DNA from: Calonectria ilicicola
Taxonomy: Eukaryota > Ascomycota > Sordariomycetes > Hypocreales > Nectriaceae
Length of the DNA stretch: 64,000 nt
Direction: 5' to 3'
NCBI GenBank assembly: GCA_020809705.1
Contig: CP085836.1
Coordinates: 992,001 to 1,056,000, forward strand
Of this stretch, positions 1 through 11,225 are shown one piece after another; position 1 is the stretch's first letter; every line of letters starts with the position of its first letter. The notes below the pieces were generated by a model. The model was not told the DNA's origin. It did no database searches and saw only the letters and a list, made by a program, of their open reading frames with translations. A program made the translations under genes and the position numbers.

Positions 1-115
1 GTAATTGGGGTGGCAGGGGAAGTCAATCACAATTTGTGATGGTTAGTTACGACTGGTTGTGAAGCCTGCTGCACCCACTTCTTTCTCTCATCACCCTTGG
101 GTGTGTGGATTGCTA
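1..115 (-). repeat. Inverted fragment of the dispersed ~1 kb repeat
   Basis: The reverse complement of roughly 40-115 aligns with the tail of the repeat copy at 31985-33125 (around 32980-33080). The best stretch is the one holding 'cttcacaaccagtc' followed by 'taactaa'. The copy is cut by the window edge, so its full extent is unknown. It sits inverted next to the upstream module at 125-335. Confidence 0.5.
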
Positions 116-124
116 GGCTCGCTA

Positions 125-335
125 TTTCGCCTCGAGAAGTAGAATGGTAACCCGGGGGGATGGACGAACCGAAAAAGGCGGCGGATAGCACATGAAGACT
201 CGTCACAACTTACCCGCCAAAGCATGAGCCCAACCATTGCCCAACCATCGCCCCCAAGGTACTTCCTACACCTTGACGAACCTTGCTCTTGCGCCTTCGC
301 TGTTGCTCAAGCATTAGTCATAGCAAAGCCGAATT
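125..335 (+). promoter_or_regulatory. Shared upstream module, copy 1 (before the M16 gene)
   Basis: This stretch aligns by eye with 33290-33500, which lies just before the three-domain gene. Shared blocks include 'cccaaccat', 'ccaaaccatcgc'-like sequence and 'cttgctctt...caccttcgct'. Weaker copies occur near 18030-18220, 19700-19890 and, inverted, 54455-54620. The four other copies precede members of one unrecognised gene family, so here the module appears to have been placed before an unrelated gene. A promoter role is inferred from position only. Confidence 0.5.
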
Positions 336-618
336 GGGGGACGTACATATCACGCGGGCGCCAAGCGTTGCCCTCGCTTACGCTCACTCCATGACAGGCT
401 GCGCACGACAAGTTGTTGCAGCGACGAAGTGTTCGTACGTCGACTCGCGCCTTAGTCTCGGATCGACCCTTTACACCGACCTCACTCGTATATATCTCTT
501 AGTTGTTAGCTTTCGGCAGTACCTTGCACGAGCTGAATTCACCATCGCTGCTGGTCTTCATGTTTCGTTTCCATTTGACCTCACTCACGTCGCCTACATT
601 TAGTCTTCTTACTCTACC

Positions 619-3600
619 ATGACTCAGTCGCTGCAGGAGAAAGAGGTCTCCGCTGCCTCCCTTGGGCCTGGAGGTGCTGTGAAGATCATCACGAACAGCT
701 TAGAGAAGCCCTTGCACGATAATCGTGATTATCGAGTTATACGTCTTCCTAACGGGATCGAAGTGCTGCTAGCCCATGATCCTGAGACAGATATGGCAAG
801 CGCTGCTCTTGATGTCAATGTCGGAAGTTTCAATGACGACCCAGATATGCCTGGTATAGCTCACGCCGTCGAACACGTAAGTCGCATTCAATCTCATTGA
901 GCCAAGGCGACTCTAGTAACAGATCATTTTGGCCTCTCTAGCTTCTCTTCATGGGTTCCAAGAAGTTCCCAGCTGAGAACGATTTTACCAAGTACCTCAC
1001 CCTTCACTCAGGAGTCCGAAATGGGTTTACGGACGACACCTCTACGAACTGCTACTTTGAAGTCGCTGCTCAGCCCGCAAACGATGAGGATGTCTCCGAG
1101 AGCAACCCATCACCCCTGCGTGGGGCCCTTGATCGCTTTGCGCAGTTTTATATCCACCCTCTCTTCGTTTCTGACACTCTGGATGGGGAGCTGGCAAATG
1201 TCAACTCGGAACATCAAGATAACCTACGAGAGGACTCTAATCGACTTGACCAACTACAAAAATCCCTCTCCAATCCAGATCATCCCTACTCCCGTTTCAA
1301 TACTGGCAATCTTGAGACCCTCAAGAATTTGCCCGAAGCTTGCGGTATCAATGTGCGAGAGAAGTTCGTCGAGTTTCACGCTAAGCATTACTCTGCCAAC
1401 CGCATGAAGCTCGCGGTTCTTGGCCGGGAGCCTATCGAAATTCTTGAGAAATGGGTTCTTGAATTCTTTTCTCCCATTGAAAATAAGAATCTCAAACCTA
1501 ACATATTCTTTGGTGATCCTCCCTTTCGAAAGTCTGACTTGGGCATGCAATGCTTTGCAAAGCCGGTCAAGGACTTCAGACAACTGAGGCTTTTCTTTCC
1601 TTACATCGACGAGGAACACATGTGTTCTTCCCAGCCGAGTAAATACATCACCCACCTTATTAAACATGAAGGCTCAGGGGGTGTAACATCATACCTCAGG
1701 GGCAAAGGTTGGGCTAATGGGCTCGAAGCGGATGTGCTCCCTGTTTGTTCCGGCACCCCTGGTAGCTTTTATGTTTGCTTTAACCTAACTGAAGAGGTAT
1801 TTCCAACTCCCAAGGTTCTGGGCTGGCTTGAACACTGACATTTCGATGCAGGGTCTAGAAAACTATTCTGAAGCACTCAAAGTGTTTTTCCAGTACATCA
1901 GCCTTCTTCGTGAGACATCACCAAGAGAATGGATTTTCCAAGAGCAAAAGACAATGGCCGATATCAACTTCCGGTTTAAGCAAAAGACACTTGCCAGTGA
2001 GTTTACCAAAAAGATAAGTTCTCTTATGCAGAGACCACTGCCACGCGAGCAGCTTCTCAATGGCCTCGACCGTTTGAGAACCTTTGAGCCCCATGACATC
2101 AAAACAGCACTAGCTACGCTTCGCCCTGATAATTTTAAGATGATGATAGTGTCCCGCAATCACCCAAGAAACTGGGAGCAAAAGGAAAAATGGTATGAGA
2201 CGGAATACCTCTACGAGAAGATTCCAACAGATTTGATGATGGAATTTGAGAAGGCTGCATCAGTGACTCCTGAACAACGCATTCGGGATCTTCATCTTCC
2301 TCATCAAAACCTTTTCATTCCCACTCAACTTGGGGTCGAGAAGAAGGAAGCGACAGAGCCTGCACTATCTCCTTGTCTCATCCGTAACGAGGCTGGTGCC
2401 CACACTTGGTGGAAGCAGGATCATACTTTCCGGGTCCCCCGCGCTAATGTCTTCATCAGCTTGAAGACGCCACTTGTATACGCCTCCGTCGAAAATTTCA
2501 TGAAGGCTGATCTCTTCATTGAATTAGTTAAAGATGCCCTCAAAGAGTATTCTTATGATGCATATTTGGCAGGATTGCAGTATGAAGTCGAAGCCGACCC
2601 TGTCGGTATGGTTTTGAAAATTAACGGCTACAACGAAAAGCTCCATGTCCTTTTGGAAGAGGTCATAACGAAAATGCGAGATATTGATATCAAAGAAAAG
2701 CGCTTCGATATTGCCAAGAACAGCTTGACGCAGGCATACGGCAACTTCTTCTTGCAATCTCCATATTTACAAGTGCAGCACTACACGGAATGGCTAAATG
2801 GAGACTCGGGGGCCCATTCGGCGGAGGAGCTATCCGCTGGGCTGCGGGGCATCTCTGTGGAGGCAGTGCGCCTGTTCCAAAAACAGATGCTGTCCGAATT
2901 AGATATTGAGGCTGTTGTACATGGCAATATGTGCAAAGGGGACGCACTGGGATTGATGGAAATGGTCTATTCTATTCTGCAGCCTCGCATTCTACCCCTG
3001 GCCAAACAGCCTGCTCTCCCATCGCTCATTCTCCCACCAGGGTCGAATTATGTTTATCGTAAGACTCTGGAGGACCCGGACAACGTTAACCATTGCGTTG
3101 AGACATGGTTTTATACCGGAGATAGAGGAGACAGTGTGGTCCGAGCAAAAACGCTGTTGATTGGCCAGATGATTGATGAACCAGCCTTTCATCAACTTCG
3201 CACTGAGGAAAACACCGGATATATTGTGTTTAGTGGACGGCGAGATTTTTCTACCACGTACGGACTGCACTTCACGATTCAGAGCGAATGGACACCGGAG
3301 TATGTTGACTCTCGAATTGAAGCATTTTTGTCAGGATTCGTAGAAACATTAACCAAGATGACGGACACTGAATTTGAGAACCACAAGCGAAGTCTGGAGG
3401 TTTCACTCTTGGAAAAGCCACAGAATCTTGAAAAGGAATCTTTCCAGCACTGGGACCAGATTTCCAGTGGATACTATGATTTTGAGCAAGGTGAGTTATA
3501 ATGAGCCTTGGACAAACTGTGTCTTCAAAAAGCTTTCTTTTTTTTCTAACTGTAAATAGCCCAACATGACGCCGCCAATGTCAAGCTGCTGACGAAACCA

Positions 3601-3813
3601 GAGGTGGAAACCTTTTTTGACCAGCATTTTAATCCTGCATCACAATTGAGAGCTCGTTTGTCAGTCCACCTCCACGCACAAGGAACAGCGAAGGGAGCCC
3701 AAGCTCGGCAGGAGGAATCTCGGAAGCAGTTGGTTTCGAGTGGCACAACAGCCGTTGACGATGCTACGGAAATCACGGATATCTATGATTTTAAATCGGG
3801 ACTGGCGGCCTAG
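619..3813 (+). CDS. Insulysin-type M16 zinc metallopeptidase (Ste23/IDE-like), copy 1
   Basis: Spliced model: 619-876, 942-1796, 1852-3490, 3560-3813, giving 1,001 aa, close to the usual ~1,000 aa. The inverted zinc motif HAVEH (residues 82-86) ends exon 1 and continues as LLFMGSKKFP in exon 2. The downstream Glu-rich helix (ELANVNSEH, about residue 170) and the substrate-side segment RTEENTGY (about residue 820) are present. The family cleaves short peptides in a closed chamber, and in yeast Ste23 matures a-factor. Family members usually read RTxxQLGY, so NTG here is unusual. Compared with copy 2 at 20727-23925, a 1-bp insertion beside the stop (GCC-TAG) removes about 15 C-terminal residues. 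The three intron positions match those of copy 2. No signal peptide is seen, so the protein is probably cytosolic. Confidence 0.93.
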
Positions 3814-4939
3814 CCCAGGGCCACAGCCGGTTACGGATTTGGCTAGGCATGAAGGTGAAGACACGGACACAAGGCCGTGAGAGGGTGCGCTTGATTGAAG
3901 CCTTAGGCGGTTTGTTGGTCTGGGTGGTGTATTGAAAGAGGTAGATAGGTTACGAATGCTGTGGATATTTTCCTGTTCGTTCCTCTGGGCTCTCTACAAA
4001 AACCACGCGGTGCTTGTGCGAGAGGGCGTCCTTCCCTATTCTTGCATAGACTTCTCACTTGTACATGGAATTATGTGATTGGCTTATTTACCAAGACTCA
4101 TCATCTATCAATTAGAAGCTCCGTTTTGCATGACAGGCTAGCCAGTTGAAGGAGGCCCAACCTCAACCAGGCTCTGATGTTATGTTCCTTGAATTACAGC
4201 CTACCCTATACACAACCACAACGGAACTTCCACACAAAATGAGTGGGTGTGGCCTGGTCGGTGCGGCTGGATGGCATGTTTCTGTTTTGGGCAAGGGTAG
4301 AGGAAGCGCACAACACTTCTCGATACATCAGGGCGGGTCTGGAAGGCCTCAATACAATCTCTGTGGATGGGGAAGTCTAGAGATAGAGTACAAAGAGTGC
4401 CCACACGGGGGAATTATGAGTGAACGCTCACAGGCAGTTGCAAAGGATAATTGCTGTCTGGAAACGGTGAATATAATAAATTCATTGACAGGCGCATCGC
4501 GATATTGAGCAGTTATGATAGATATGAATGGCCATGGTGGTTAGGCCTCCTCGGATTTTGGATCATGGAATGTGACAACGTGAAACTGGCAGAGGTGGTA
4601 TGCAGGGTTATTTCTACTGTGTAATTGATTGGGTGCTTGCGTCTCGCCCGGACCCGCCTTGTCTTCGCGCTTGTGCCGCGTTGCAGCAGGGACCCAAGTT
4701 CACGTTCATCAGCGCACTCTTCCACCACTCCTCCACGACTTTGCCCATTTCCCCTCGCCACTATCCTTGTGTATCGCGCGCGCTGAGTTCTATCGGCCTG
4801 TTTCGATCTGCTCTGTTCCCTTGGTGCCCGCCATAGCGTTTCCTATCCTTGAGAAGTACTGTTTGTTCAAGTTGCCTTGATCAACTTTCTTGTCAGGCAA
4901 GCCCCGAACTAGAACCAAGAATGTGAATTCCGAACTCGG
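3814..4939. other. M16 3' flank, no supported gene
   Basis: No convincing gene was found. The segment 4060-4290, including 'gaaggaggcccaacctcaac' and 'cagcctaccctatacac', recurs at about 31745-31980, downstream of the M16 relic. It was therefore duplicated together with the peptidase 3' end. Short open frames in this segment look like chance. Confidence 0.6.
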
Positions 4940-5413
4940 ATGGCCTGGATGGCAAGGTTGTGGGTACGGGCGGCTGATTCTGACCTCAGGTCCATGACAT
5001 CTCCAACATTGGGAGAAGTGCGGCGAGACAACGAAGCCGTGCCTCGGCACTATCCTGTATCTCGACGGCTTCGTATACAAAGGCTGGAAGAACAAAACGA
5101 CCACCCACGCGATAATAGAATCGAGAACGATTCCTACGACTCTGGCTACTACCCTAGTGATTCAGATGATGATATTGCGGAAACGACGACTGAGTTGGAG
5201 CGAATAGACGATGCAGTTGCGTTGATCGCACAAGATTTAGAGTCAAAACATGAGGTGCTCGTCGGGGAGGAAATAAAAAAGACGCAAATAATGATCGACG
5301 AGTTTGTTGCAAAGCTTCCCGTGAAGATTACGGAAATATTTACTGCAAAATTTGTCGTCGAGACGATAGACATGAAGGCCCAAAATATTGACGAGATCTT
5401 GGATGAAGAGTAA
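4940..5413 (+). CDS. Hypothetical acidic, helix-rich protein
   Basis: An open frame of 157 codons from the first ATG. A second in-frame ATG at 4994 (ATG ACA TCT) may be the true start, because the bases before it resemble an intron end (ctgacctcag). The product is hydrophilic. An Asp/Ser-rich stretch (SDSDDDIAETTTE) in the middle is followed by a predicted amphipathic helix to the end (LERIDDAVALIAQDLESK and beyond). I recognise no family, catalytic motif, signal peptide or membrane segment. It stands alone between the M16 3' flank and an AT-richer spacer. It could be a lineage-specific gene or a spurious frame. Confidence 0.4.
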   Translation: MAWMARLWVRAADSDLRSMTSPTLGEVRRDNEAVPRHYPVSRRLRIQRLEEQNDHPRDNRIENDSYDSGYYPSDSDDDIAETTTELERIDDAVALIAQDLESKHEVLVGEEIKKTQIMIDEFVAKLPVKITEIFTAKFVVETIDMKAQNIDEILDEE

Positions 5414-6032
5414 AAATACCAACTCCTTGCCGTTAGCTTGCTCTTTTGGAAGCATTTGGTGGCATATCTTATTTGCACTTGGATTTCTTTTATCTGTAGA
5501 TCATGGGGACCCTTATAATATGAACATTAGTGTCATGTGCCTCACAGCCCTATCATAGCCTTGGACGACACAACTCTGACTTTACCTATTCAATAGCGGG
5601 GATTATGGCATGTTGATCGCCACAAATACGTGTTACGTGATAATTGCATCGGAGAACCGCCAGGTCTTGGTGATAGCCTCACTCCTATCGTTGAAGTGAC
5701 AATTGGCTAAGCTTGTCCACTTTCCCTTTCCCTTCTATGAAGACAAGCCTGAAGGGAAACGTGGAGATTACTATGATGGACAATCGGAAGACTCGGTTAT
5801 TCCAAGACTTTACATCTTCAGCTGAGAATTAATTACACGCGCAAATTGCATCATCTTTTACTGGGCTGGGAAAAAATACAAAAATAGTTTTCGAGTGGCC
5901 AAATTCTATGAAATTATGAACGAACCATTTACCAAGCAGAAGAATTGCTGAGTTTAATGAAGTAGTAACACGAAATTGCTGAAACTAGAGCATTGGCCTG
6001 ATGAAGACGACAAAGATGCCTAAACCTTTCCT
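5414..6032. other. AT-rich spacer
   Basis: No gene, repeat or RNA was recognised in this ~600 bp. It serves as the 3' flank for the gene at 4940-5413 and for the opposite-strand gene at 6033-6911. Confidence 0.6.
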
Positions 6033-6911
6033 CTAGGTCAAGTTAAACCAAGAATAGTGCATTGTCTCAATACCAACCTTATCAATCCAATAATGTATGA
6101 TCTCAGCCGGAGTTGGTGGATTATGACCTTTATTAACGCATTTATGTGTCAATTTTAAAACCCACTTTATATCATTTTGCCCTTGCTGTGGAGCATCGTA
6201 ACTAACCGTATCAACAAGCTCTGACCAATCATCCGGACAGCTTCTCAGCCGTTCTTGACCTAAAAGGTTGTGGATCTCGGCCAAACAGTCCTCAATCTGC
6301 TGCCAGTTAGGATTTTCGTCAATCTGAATGTTGAATCCACGGTGATTCGAAATATCATTGAGAATAATGGAGCAACATGATCTGGGAGACTCCAGAATCC
6401 AGCGGGCAAGGTCATCGAGCTCCTCGACTTCGCAGGCTCCTTTGATCTTGCAAAATAATGCATAAATTCCAATAGCCAAATGAGTGCAATGGTGAATCGC
6501 CCATGTCTTCTTCCACACAGTATAGCGTTCAGCGGAATCGCTCGGCGCATCAGGATTGAGTATGGGAAGAATGGTCCCGAGTTTCTCCATGATAGCTGCT
6601 AAATCTTCTTTGGAGTCGGGCTCATGTTCGGATGAAGGCATTAGTCGATTGTATAAGTCGGCATGATCATTCTGTATTTTGGCTAACATGGCTTGAGCCT
6701 CCTGGTTTGGATTCCGCCCGTCAAGCGAGTCCTCCGAGAGGTGGAATGGATGACGCCTTGTAGGTATGCCTAACGGATCAAAATTTGCCATAGGCCTCTC
6801 GAGAACTGCATTGGATTCGAGACTTAGTTGCTCTTGAGTAGGTAGATTTGCCCCTGTGTAGGCTGCGGAAGAGCTATGGTCGAGATTCGCGCGAAATAGT
6901 ATCGGCTTCAT
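6033..6911 (-). CDS. Hypothetical protein, 292 aa
   Basis: A single-exon frame starting MKPILFRANL. The frame stays open upstream, but I chose the ATG at 6911 because a typical intron (about 7034-6957, gtgagt...ttgttgcag) lies just before it and would place this ATG shortly after the splice in the 5' leader. The N-terminal ~80 residues look disordered (Ser/Pro/Asn-rich). The rest is predicted mixed helix with Trp-rich segments (VWKKTWAIHH, WILESPRSCC, KWVLKL). No known domain, signal peptide or membrane span was recognised. It may be a fungal-specific orphan family. Coding potential looks good because the frame is long, uninterrupted and of normal composition. Confidence 0.6.
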   Translation of the reverse strand: MKPILFRANLDHSSSAAYTGANLPTQEQLSLESNAVLERPMANFDPLGIPTRRHPFHLSEDSLDGRNPNQEAQAMLAKIQNDHADLYNRLMPSSEHEPDSKEDLAAIMEKLGTILPILNPDAPSDSAERYTVWKKTWAIHHCTHLAIGIYALFCKIKGACEVEELDDLARWILESPRSCCSIILNDISNHRGFNIQIDENPNWQQIEDCLAEIHNLLGQERLRSCPDDWSELVDTVSYDAPQQGQNDIKWVLKLTHKCVNKGHNPPTPAEIIHYWIDKVGIETMHYSWFNLT

Positions 6912-7034
6912 CGTAGTGGTCGACGCGAGGAGTGAGATGGTGTGCTGAAGGGGGTGCTGCAACAAAAAGAAGAACCAAATCAGCAATCAGTTTGTAACGG
7001 GAATACGAATACCGGACGGGGTCTCAACACTCAC

Positions 7035-8423
7035 CAGGAGAAAGCTAATTGACAACGAAAAAACGGTAAGAAAAGAGCATGCATCGGTCCACTTTGTGCT
7101 ATGTGAGATGTGATGGTAGCGCAGCGCAGCAGTTGGGAAAGTTTGCTTGGAATAAATCAGCTACCTTAGTGGGAAAAATCCGTCGGGTCGTGGGCCAACA
7201 TCACGCATGTTTAGTCATACGCACGTGGAACTGCTCAATCTCCCCGGCTACGGTTTGGCCAAAGCCTTGGTGGCTCAACACCGAGGCCGTCCTCACTCGG
7301 CGGAAATGCGACAGACCGAAATGTTCATGGACCACAATTAAGAAATCGAAGTGATGTGCTCAGCAAATTATGACATGGCTCTCTCATGCGCGCCTCCCAC
7401 CACAGATGCTCAAGCTGTTCTTCCTAAAGCATTCGCTTTGGGACACGGGATGCGGAAACACGGGGCATGCCTGATGACTCTAGCGAGTGGGTCTTCTAGA
7501 GGGGCGCAGACATTGTCACTACGCAGAGCTGACATCAACATTTTATCCCTAACTTGATCATAATCGATCTTTCGATCGTAGTCCAGATCAGCGGTCAATA
7601 TATCTTCTCTCAGAGATCATCGGTAAGAAAAAATCTCCCCAAAATGCCAGATTCCTCAACACAATGACCCCGCCACCCCTGCCGATGGTGAGTGTCACAA
7701 AGGCTGGTGGTGATCAACCGATTACTTGCGTATTTATATTTCCAACGGACTCAAGGACGGGCATCAAGCCATACTGTTGACTCTCGCCAAAAATATACCA
7801 ATGTAGCTTTTAAACTCTGGACGAACTCAACCTAACTATATCTTTTGATCAACCGAATCCAGGAACATGCTATGCCCCCTTTCTCGACAACCAATTCCGA
7901 CCGCCGAATGCCCTCAAGACGCAATCTTTCCTACGCGACCCTATCTCTACCTTTCGCTTCGACCCAGGACGCTGGATCTCAACCACCATGGATAACAGTC
8001 AGCTCGGAGTAAACAATTCCAGGGTAGCAATGCTTGCTTTCCACAAGCATCGACTCCTTCATACCAGGACAACGGTCAACAAACCCTGCCTAAGCTCCCC
8101 GGGTTGCTTGGTTCCTGACCCTGGAATGAAGTCTCTTGGATAATTGCTGGATGCATGTGAAAACATGGTTCATGATATGGGGTTGGGTATTAGTGGAGCC
8201 AGGAAGGGTAGAGAATGAAGATAATATAATTAGGCCTGCACCAGCATAGCCTCACAAGATACCCAACGATTGGCCCCGCAAAGGCCTCATAAATTATTTA
8301 TATAAGGTCTATCCGGACAGAAACTACAACTACATTAACTCTACATCAAACCGCTAGCACCAGTACACCGCTGTCATTTCCCAGTCAAGCACACTTCTAA
8401 TTCAACAGATCACCAACATTAAG
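7035..8423. other. Intergenic region with a possible coding remnant
   Basis: No complete gene is supported. At 7863-8143 a frame of 93 codons opens directly behind a splice-acceptor-like sequence (ctaactatatc...aatccag), and it contains FLDNQFRPPN and FRFDPGRW. A good donor (ATG followed by gtgagt) lies near 7688, but its phase does not fit that frame. This could be a small or decayed gene. A TATA-like run near 8290-8310 (ttatttatataagg) probably belongs to the Zn2Cys6 gene downstream. Confidence 0.3.
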
Positions 8424-9221
8424 ATGTCCACCGAGGGTACACGTAGGGGTAAGGCTAGAAAAGCATCAAATGCCTGTTCGGAGTGCCGATCTCGCAAACA
8501 AAGATGTGTTTTGGCACCATCGTCTACAATATGCGATGGTTGCCAGAAATCGGACAGCAATTGCGAATTTCTTCTGATTACGACAAAAGGAAAAGCTGTA
8601 GCCCAATCTAACATTAACCGCAAGAAAATCTGTGAACTTCAGGTAAGGTCATTGCCATCATACTAATTTTGTATCTTACTTAACGGTAAACGCAGACCCA
8701 CGAGGGTGCTATTTTACAGGAACTCAGACACTGTAAAGCCATCCTGTCGAAGTTAGAACAATCTTTGGAATCCATACTTCAGCAAGGTAAAGAGATTGTT
8801 GAAGTTAGGCAGCCAAGGTTGGATGACAGTTTTTATGCAATGTCATTGGAGCCGGTAATAGACCAATGGTCGAGCACGGCGGCTTCTACATCCTCAGAGA
8901 TGCAAGATATCATATTGAAGAATGGTGATGGCGTCAACCTGATAGGCGAGACAGTTGGGTTTTACCTTTTCTGATACTCTGTATGTACACGTGTTGACTG
9001 TTTCTTAGGTTATTCATTCCAGCCCACAGTCGTGTGATAGGGCACGATACCCAGGTTTTAACCAATACGCGGCGGGAGAACACTATAGTAGACAGGATGT
9101 TACCGGTCCGGTAGGAACGAATGCAGAAACTGGAGTTGACATGGGTCTCCTTTTGGAAAACGGGGCAGAGTATTTTCTTCAGTGCCCATGGGTACCAGGC
9201 ATCTCGGAGCTACAGCAGTAG
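8424..9221 (+). CDS. Short Zn2Cys6 fungal transcription-factor-like protein
   Basis: Spliced model: 8424-8642, 8696-8953, 9009-9221, giving 229 aa. Residues 18-47 form a binuclear zinc cluster: Cys18, 21, 28, 37, 40, 47, spaced C-x2-C-x6-C-x8-C-x2-C-x6-C, with the basic stretch RSRKQR between the second and third cysteines. This fold binds DNA in fungal regulators. A short helical stretch follows (LRHCKAILSKLEQSLES, about residues 80-100) and could dimerise. The fungal_trans regulatory domain of full-size regulators is absent, and typical members exceed 500 aa. Intron 2 (55 bp) has a weak donor (gttggg). Without it the frame stops at 8974 after 165 aa, but exon 3 then supplies 70 further codons in phase. 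Targets are unknown, and no biosynthetic cluster lies alongside. Confidence 0.75.
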
Positions 9222-11225
9222 CATCTAGATAGAGGCCAGCATTGCCAAAGGCCTTTCGGTGAGTATAATTTAGAGGTATTCTCACCGAGTATGTTTTACT
9301 GGCTGGGTGTCGGATGTTCATAGTCTTCGGCATTCGATTTCCAAACGTCTTGGAGCTGTGTGGTGATGGGGGCATGCGAGTGAGCTGGATTCTTCTCCTT
9401 TGTCTTTAGGTTTATAGTGTACCTTAGAAACAAGATGCCAATTGTTTGCGGTTACAATATATGCTGCAGTAATATGTCCCCTCTCCCAAGACAAACTCCG
9501 GAATACGAACTGAATGGCCGGCTGAGTCGAATCCGACCGCACACAACGCACCAGCGGGCTGAGGAGGCTGTTGATATAGTGGAGTGTTCGTGCAATAGCT
9601 GGCTTGCTCAGCAAATAAGAACATTGATTGAACTGGAAGAAGTGCATAAAGGCGCCTCCCTGATAGGAGAGTCAAGGCCACCCCCACCCCCCCTTGGCTG
9701 CAATTATCACGATCAGTCTTGGAGCGGGCCATATACTATGGGTCAAAGGTATCGTATTATCATTCAATGACTTTTGGAGGTCAGAGCAATGGCCAGTAGC
9801 TTGAAATGGTTTTGTTTTTAAAAAAAAGAAAAAAAAAAAAAGAAAAAACACAGCTTCTTTGCGACCGTTTGGTTACAGGGAGCAGCCCCGGTGGGCTGTT
9901 TGCGTGTAGACAGCATCGAGAAGACGCAGGGAGTAAGGAGTGGTTTTGAACAATGACACAATAGGTAGTGGACAGATTGCTCGAAAAGCGTCGCTTATGC
10001 CATGACAGAGGCCTCGTAGACAAATGAGCTGGCCGAGACGAACACCAAGCAACCGGCGATGAAACAAATCAGTCTCTGCGGTGATGCTACAAACTCTTCG
10101 AAAATGTGTGGGTACACCTCTGGTTTGGTTTGGGCCAGTTCTAACACGAGCACCAACCAATATTCGGGCGTGTTCAATTTAAAATGATGCTTACCTTGAG
10201 CATGAGGGAAAATTTGCACCACCAGCAAGAGAGGCCCCCAGTGTTATTGCTTTGTTTGAGCCTCATGAAATAACTAGGGGCGCAGAATGGTGACAAATCC
10301 GTCGAGCTGCATCCATCAGCTCATGGCCCCGGTCCGCACCATTTCGCGTAAAAGCTGCCGTACAGTACGTAATTGTGCTGAATTCCCCGGAGCGTACTGT
10401 GTGGTTTTGTGTGATGTGAGATGCGGGATACACGATCCGCGATCCACTTTGGCTCATTTCCCCCCCTCTCTATTCCCGGCAACGTGCAGGGTGCTCTGCG
10501 GATCTAGACTGGCATACATGTAGTATGGATGGCCGAGACATCATCCAATCGATACGAGTACCGTAGGGAATGGAAAATAGGAAACTAGGTTGGTAAAATT
10601 GAGAGGCGGCTGATGCACAGGTCTGCTCCGAAATCGTTGTTGACACAGGCAGCATGTCTCCCATCCACCTGGACGCAGTGTCTGATCAACATCAACCACT
10701 CTCACTTCCCACCCTCTCAGGGTCGGCCCTTCTATGTAAGACCGCCAACCAACGGATCGCAGATGCTGAAAACGAGTGTGGCATGCATGCGATCCCCCCC
10801 AGCTACGCCCACTAACTCTTAGCGTGTCGGCTCACACAACAAACGCTCGGGCGCTGTGGCGGCGAGGGTTTACCCATGCTACAGACTAGGATGCAGGCGG
10901 TTACCATACAGGGCCAGGTATGGGTTGATGGATGCAACGTACATCACCAATCAGTGAATTTATGTCGCTAGCCGTCCGCACAGCACTTCCATCACTCTAG
11001 CTCTTCCCTCCAGTTTCATTTCTACCCAGCGCTTTCACAGTTTGCACAGCTCTCTCTCATTGCGCGTAACCTTAGTTCGCTCTGATGAGTCGACCTCGAG
11101 TGAAATAAGGACCACGAAAAGGCGCTGCTGTCGACTTGTCGATTTGTTACTCACCTATGCGCTACACTTCGTCTAGTCTTTTTTTTTTTTTGTTCTTGTT
11201 ATTGTTTTTCTCTGTTGCCTTCATC
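9222..11225. other. Intergenic region without a supported gene
   Basis: Both strands carry only short overlapping frames without recognisable motifs or splice-joined extensions. An A-rich run lies near 9818-9847. The last few hundred bases presumably hold the promoter of the 1,817-aa gene, including a pyrimidine-rich leader just before its ATG. Confidence 0.55.

Noticed and set aside
283..603. Open frame of 106 codons before the M16 gene
   Set aside because: It overlaps the shared upstream module and leader, has no motif, and the related module at 33290 does not conserve the frame.
4146..4508. Open frame of 120 codons whose start is partly conserved at 31820-31980
   Set aside because: The similarity is explained by DNA duplication of the M16 3' flank. 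The second copy stops early and no domain is visible.
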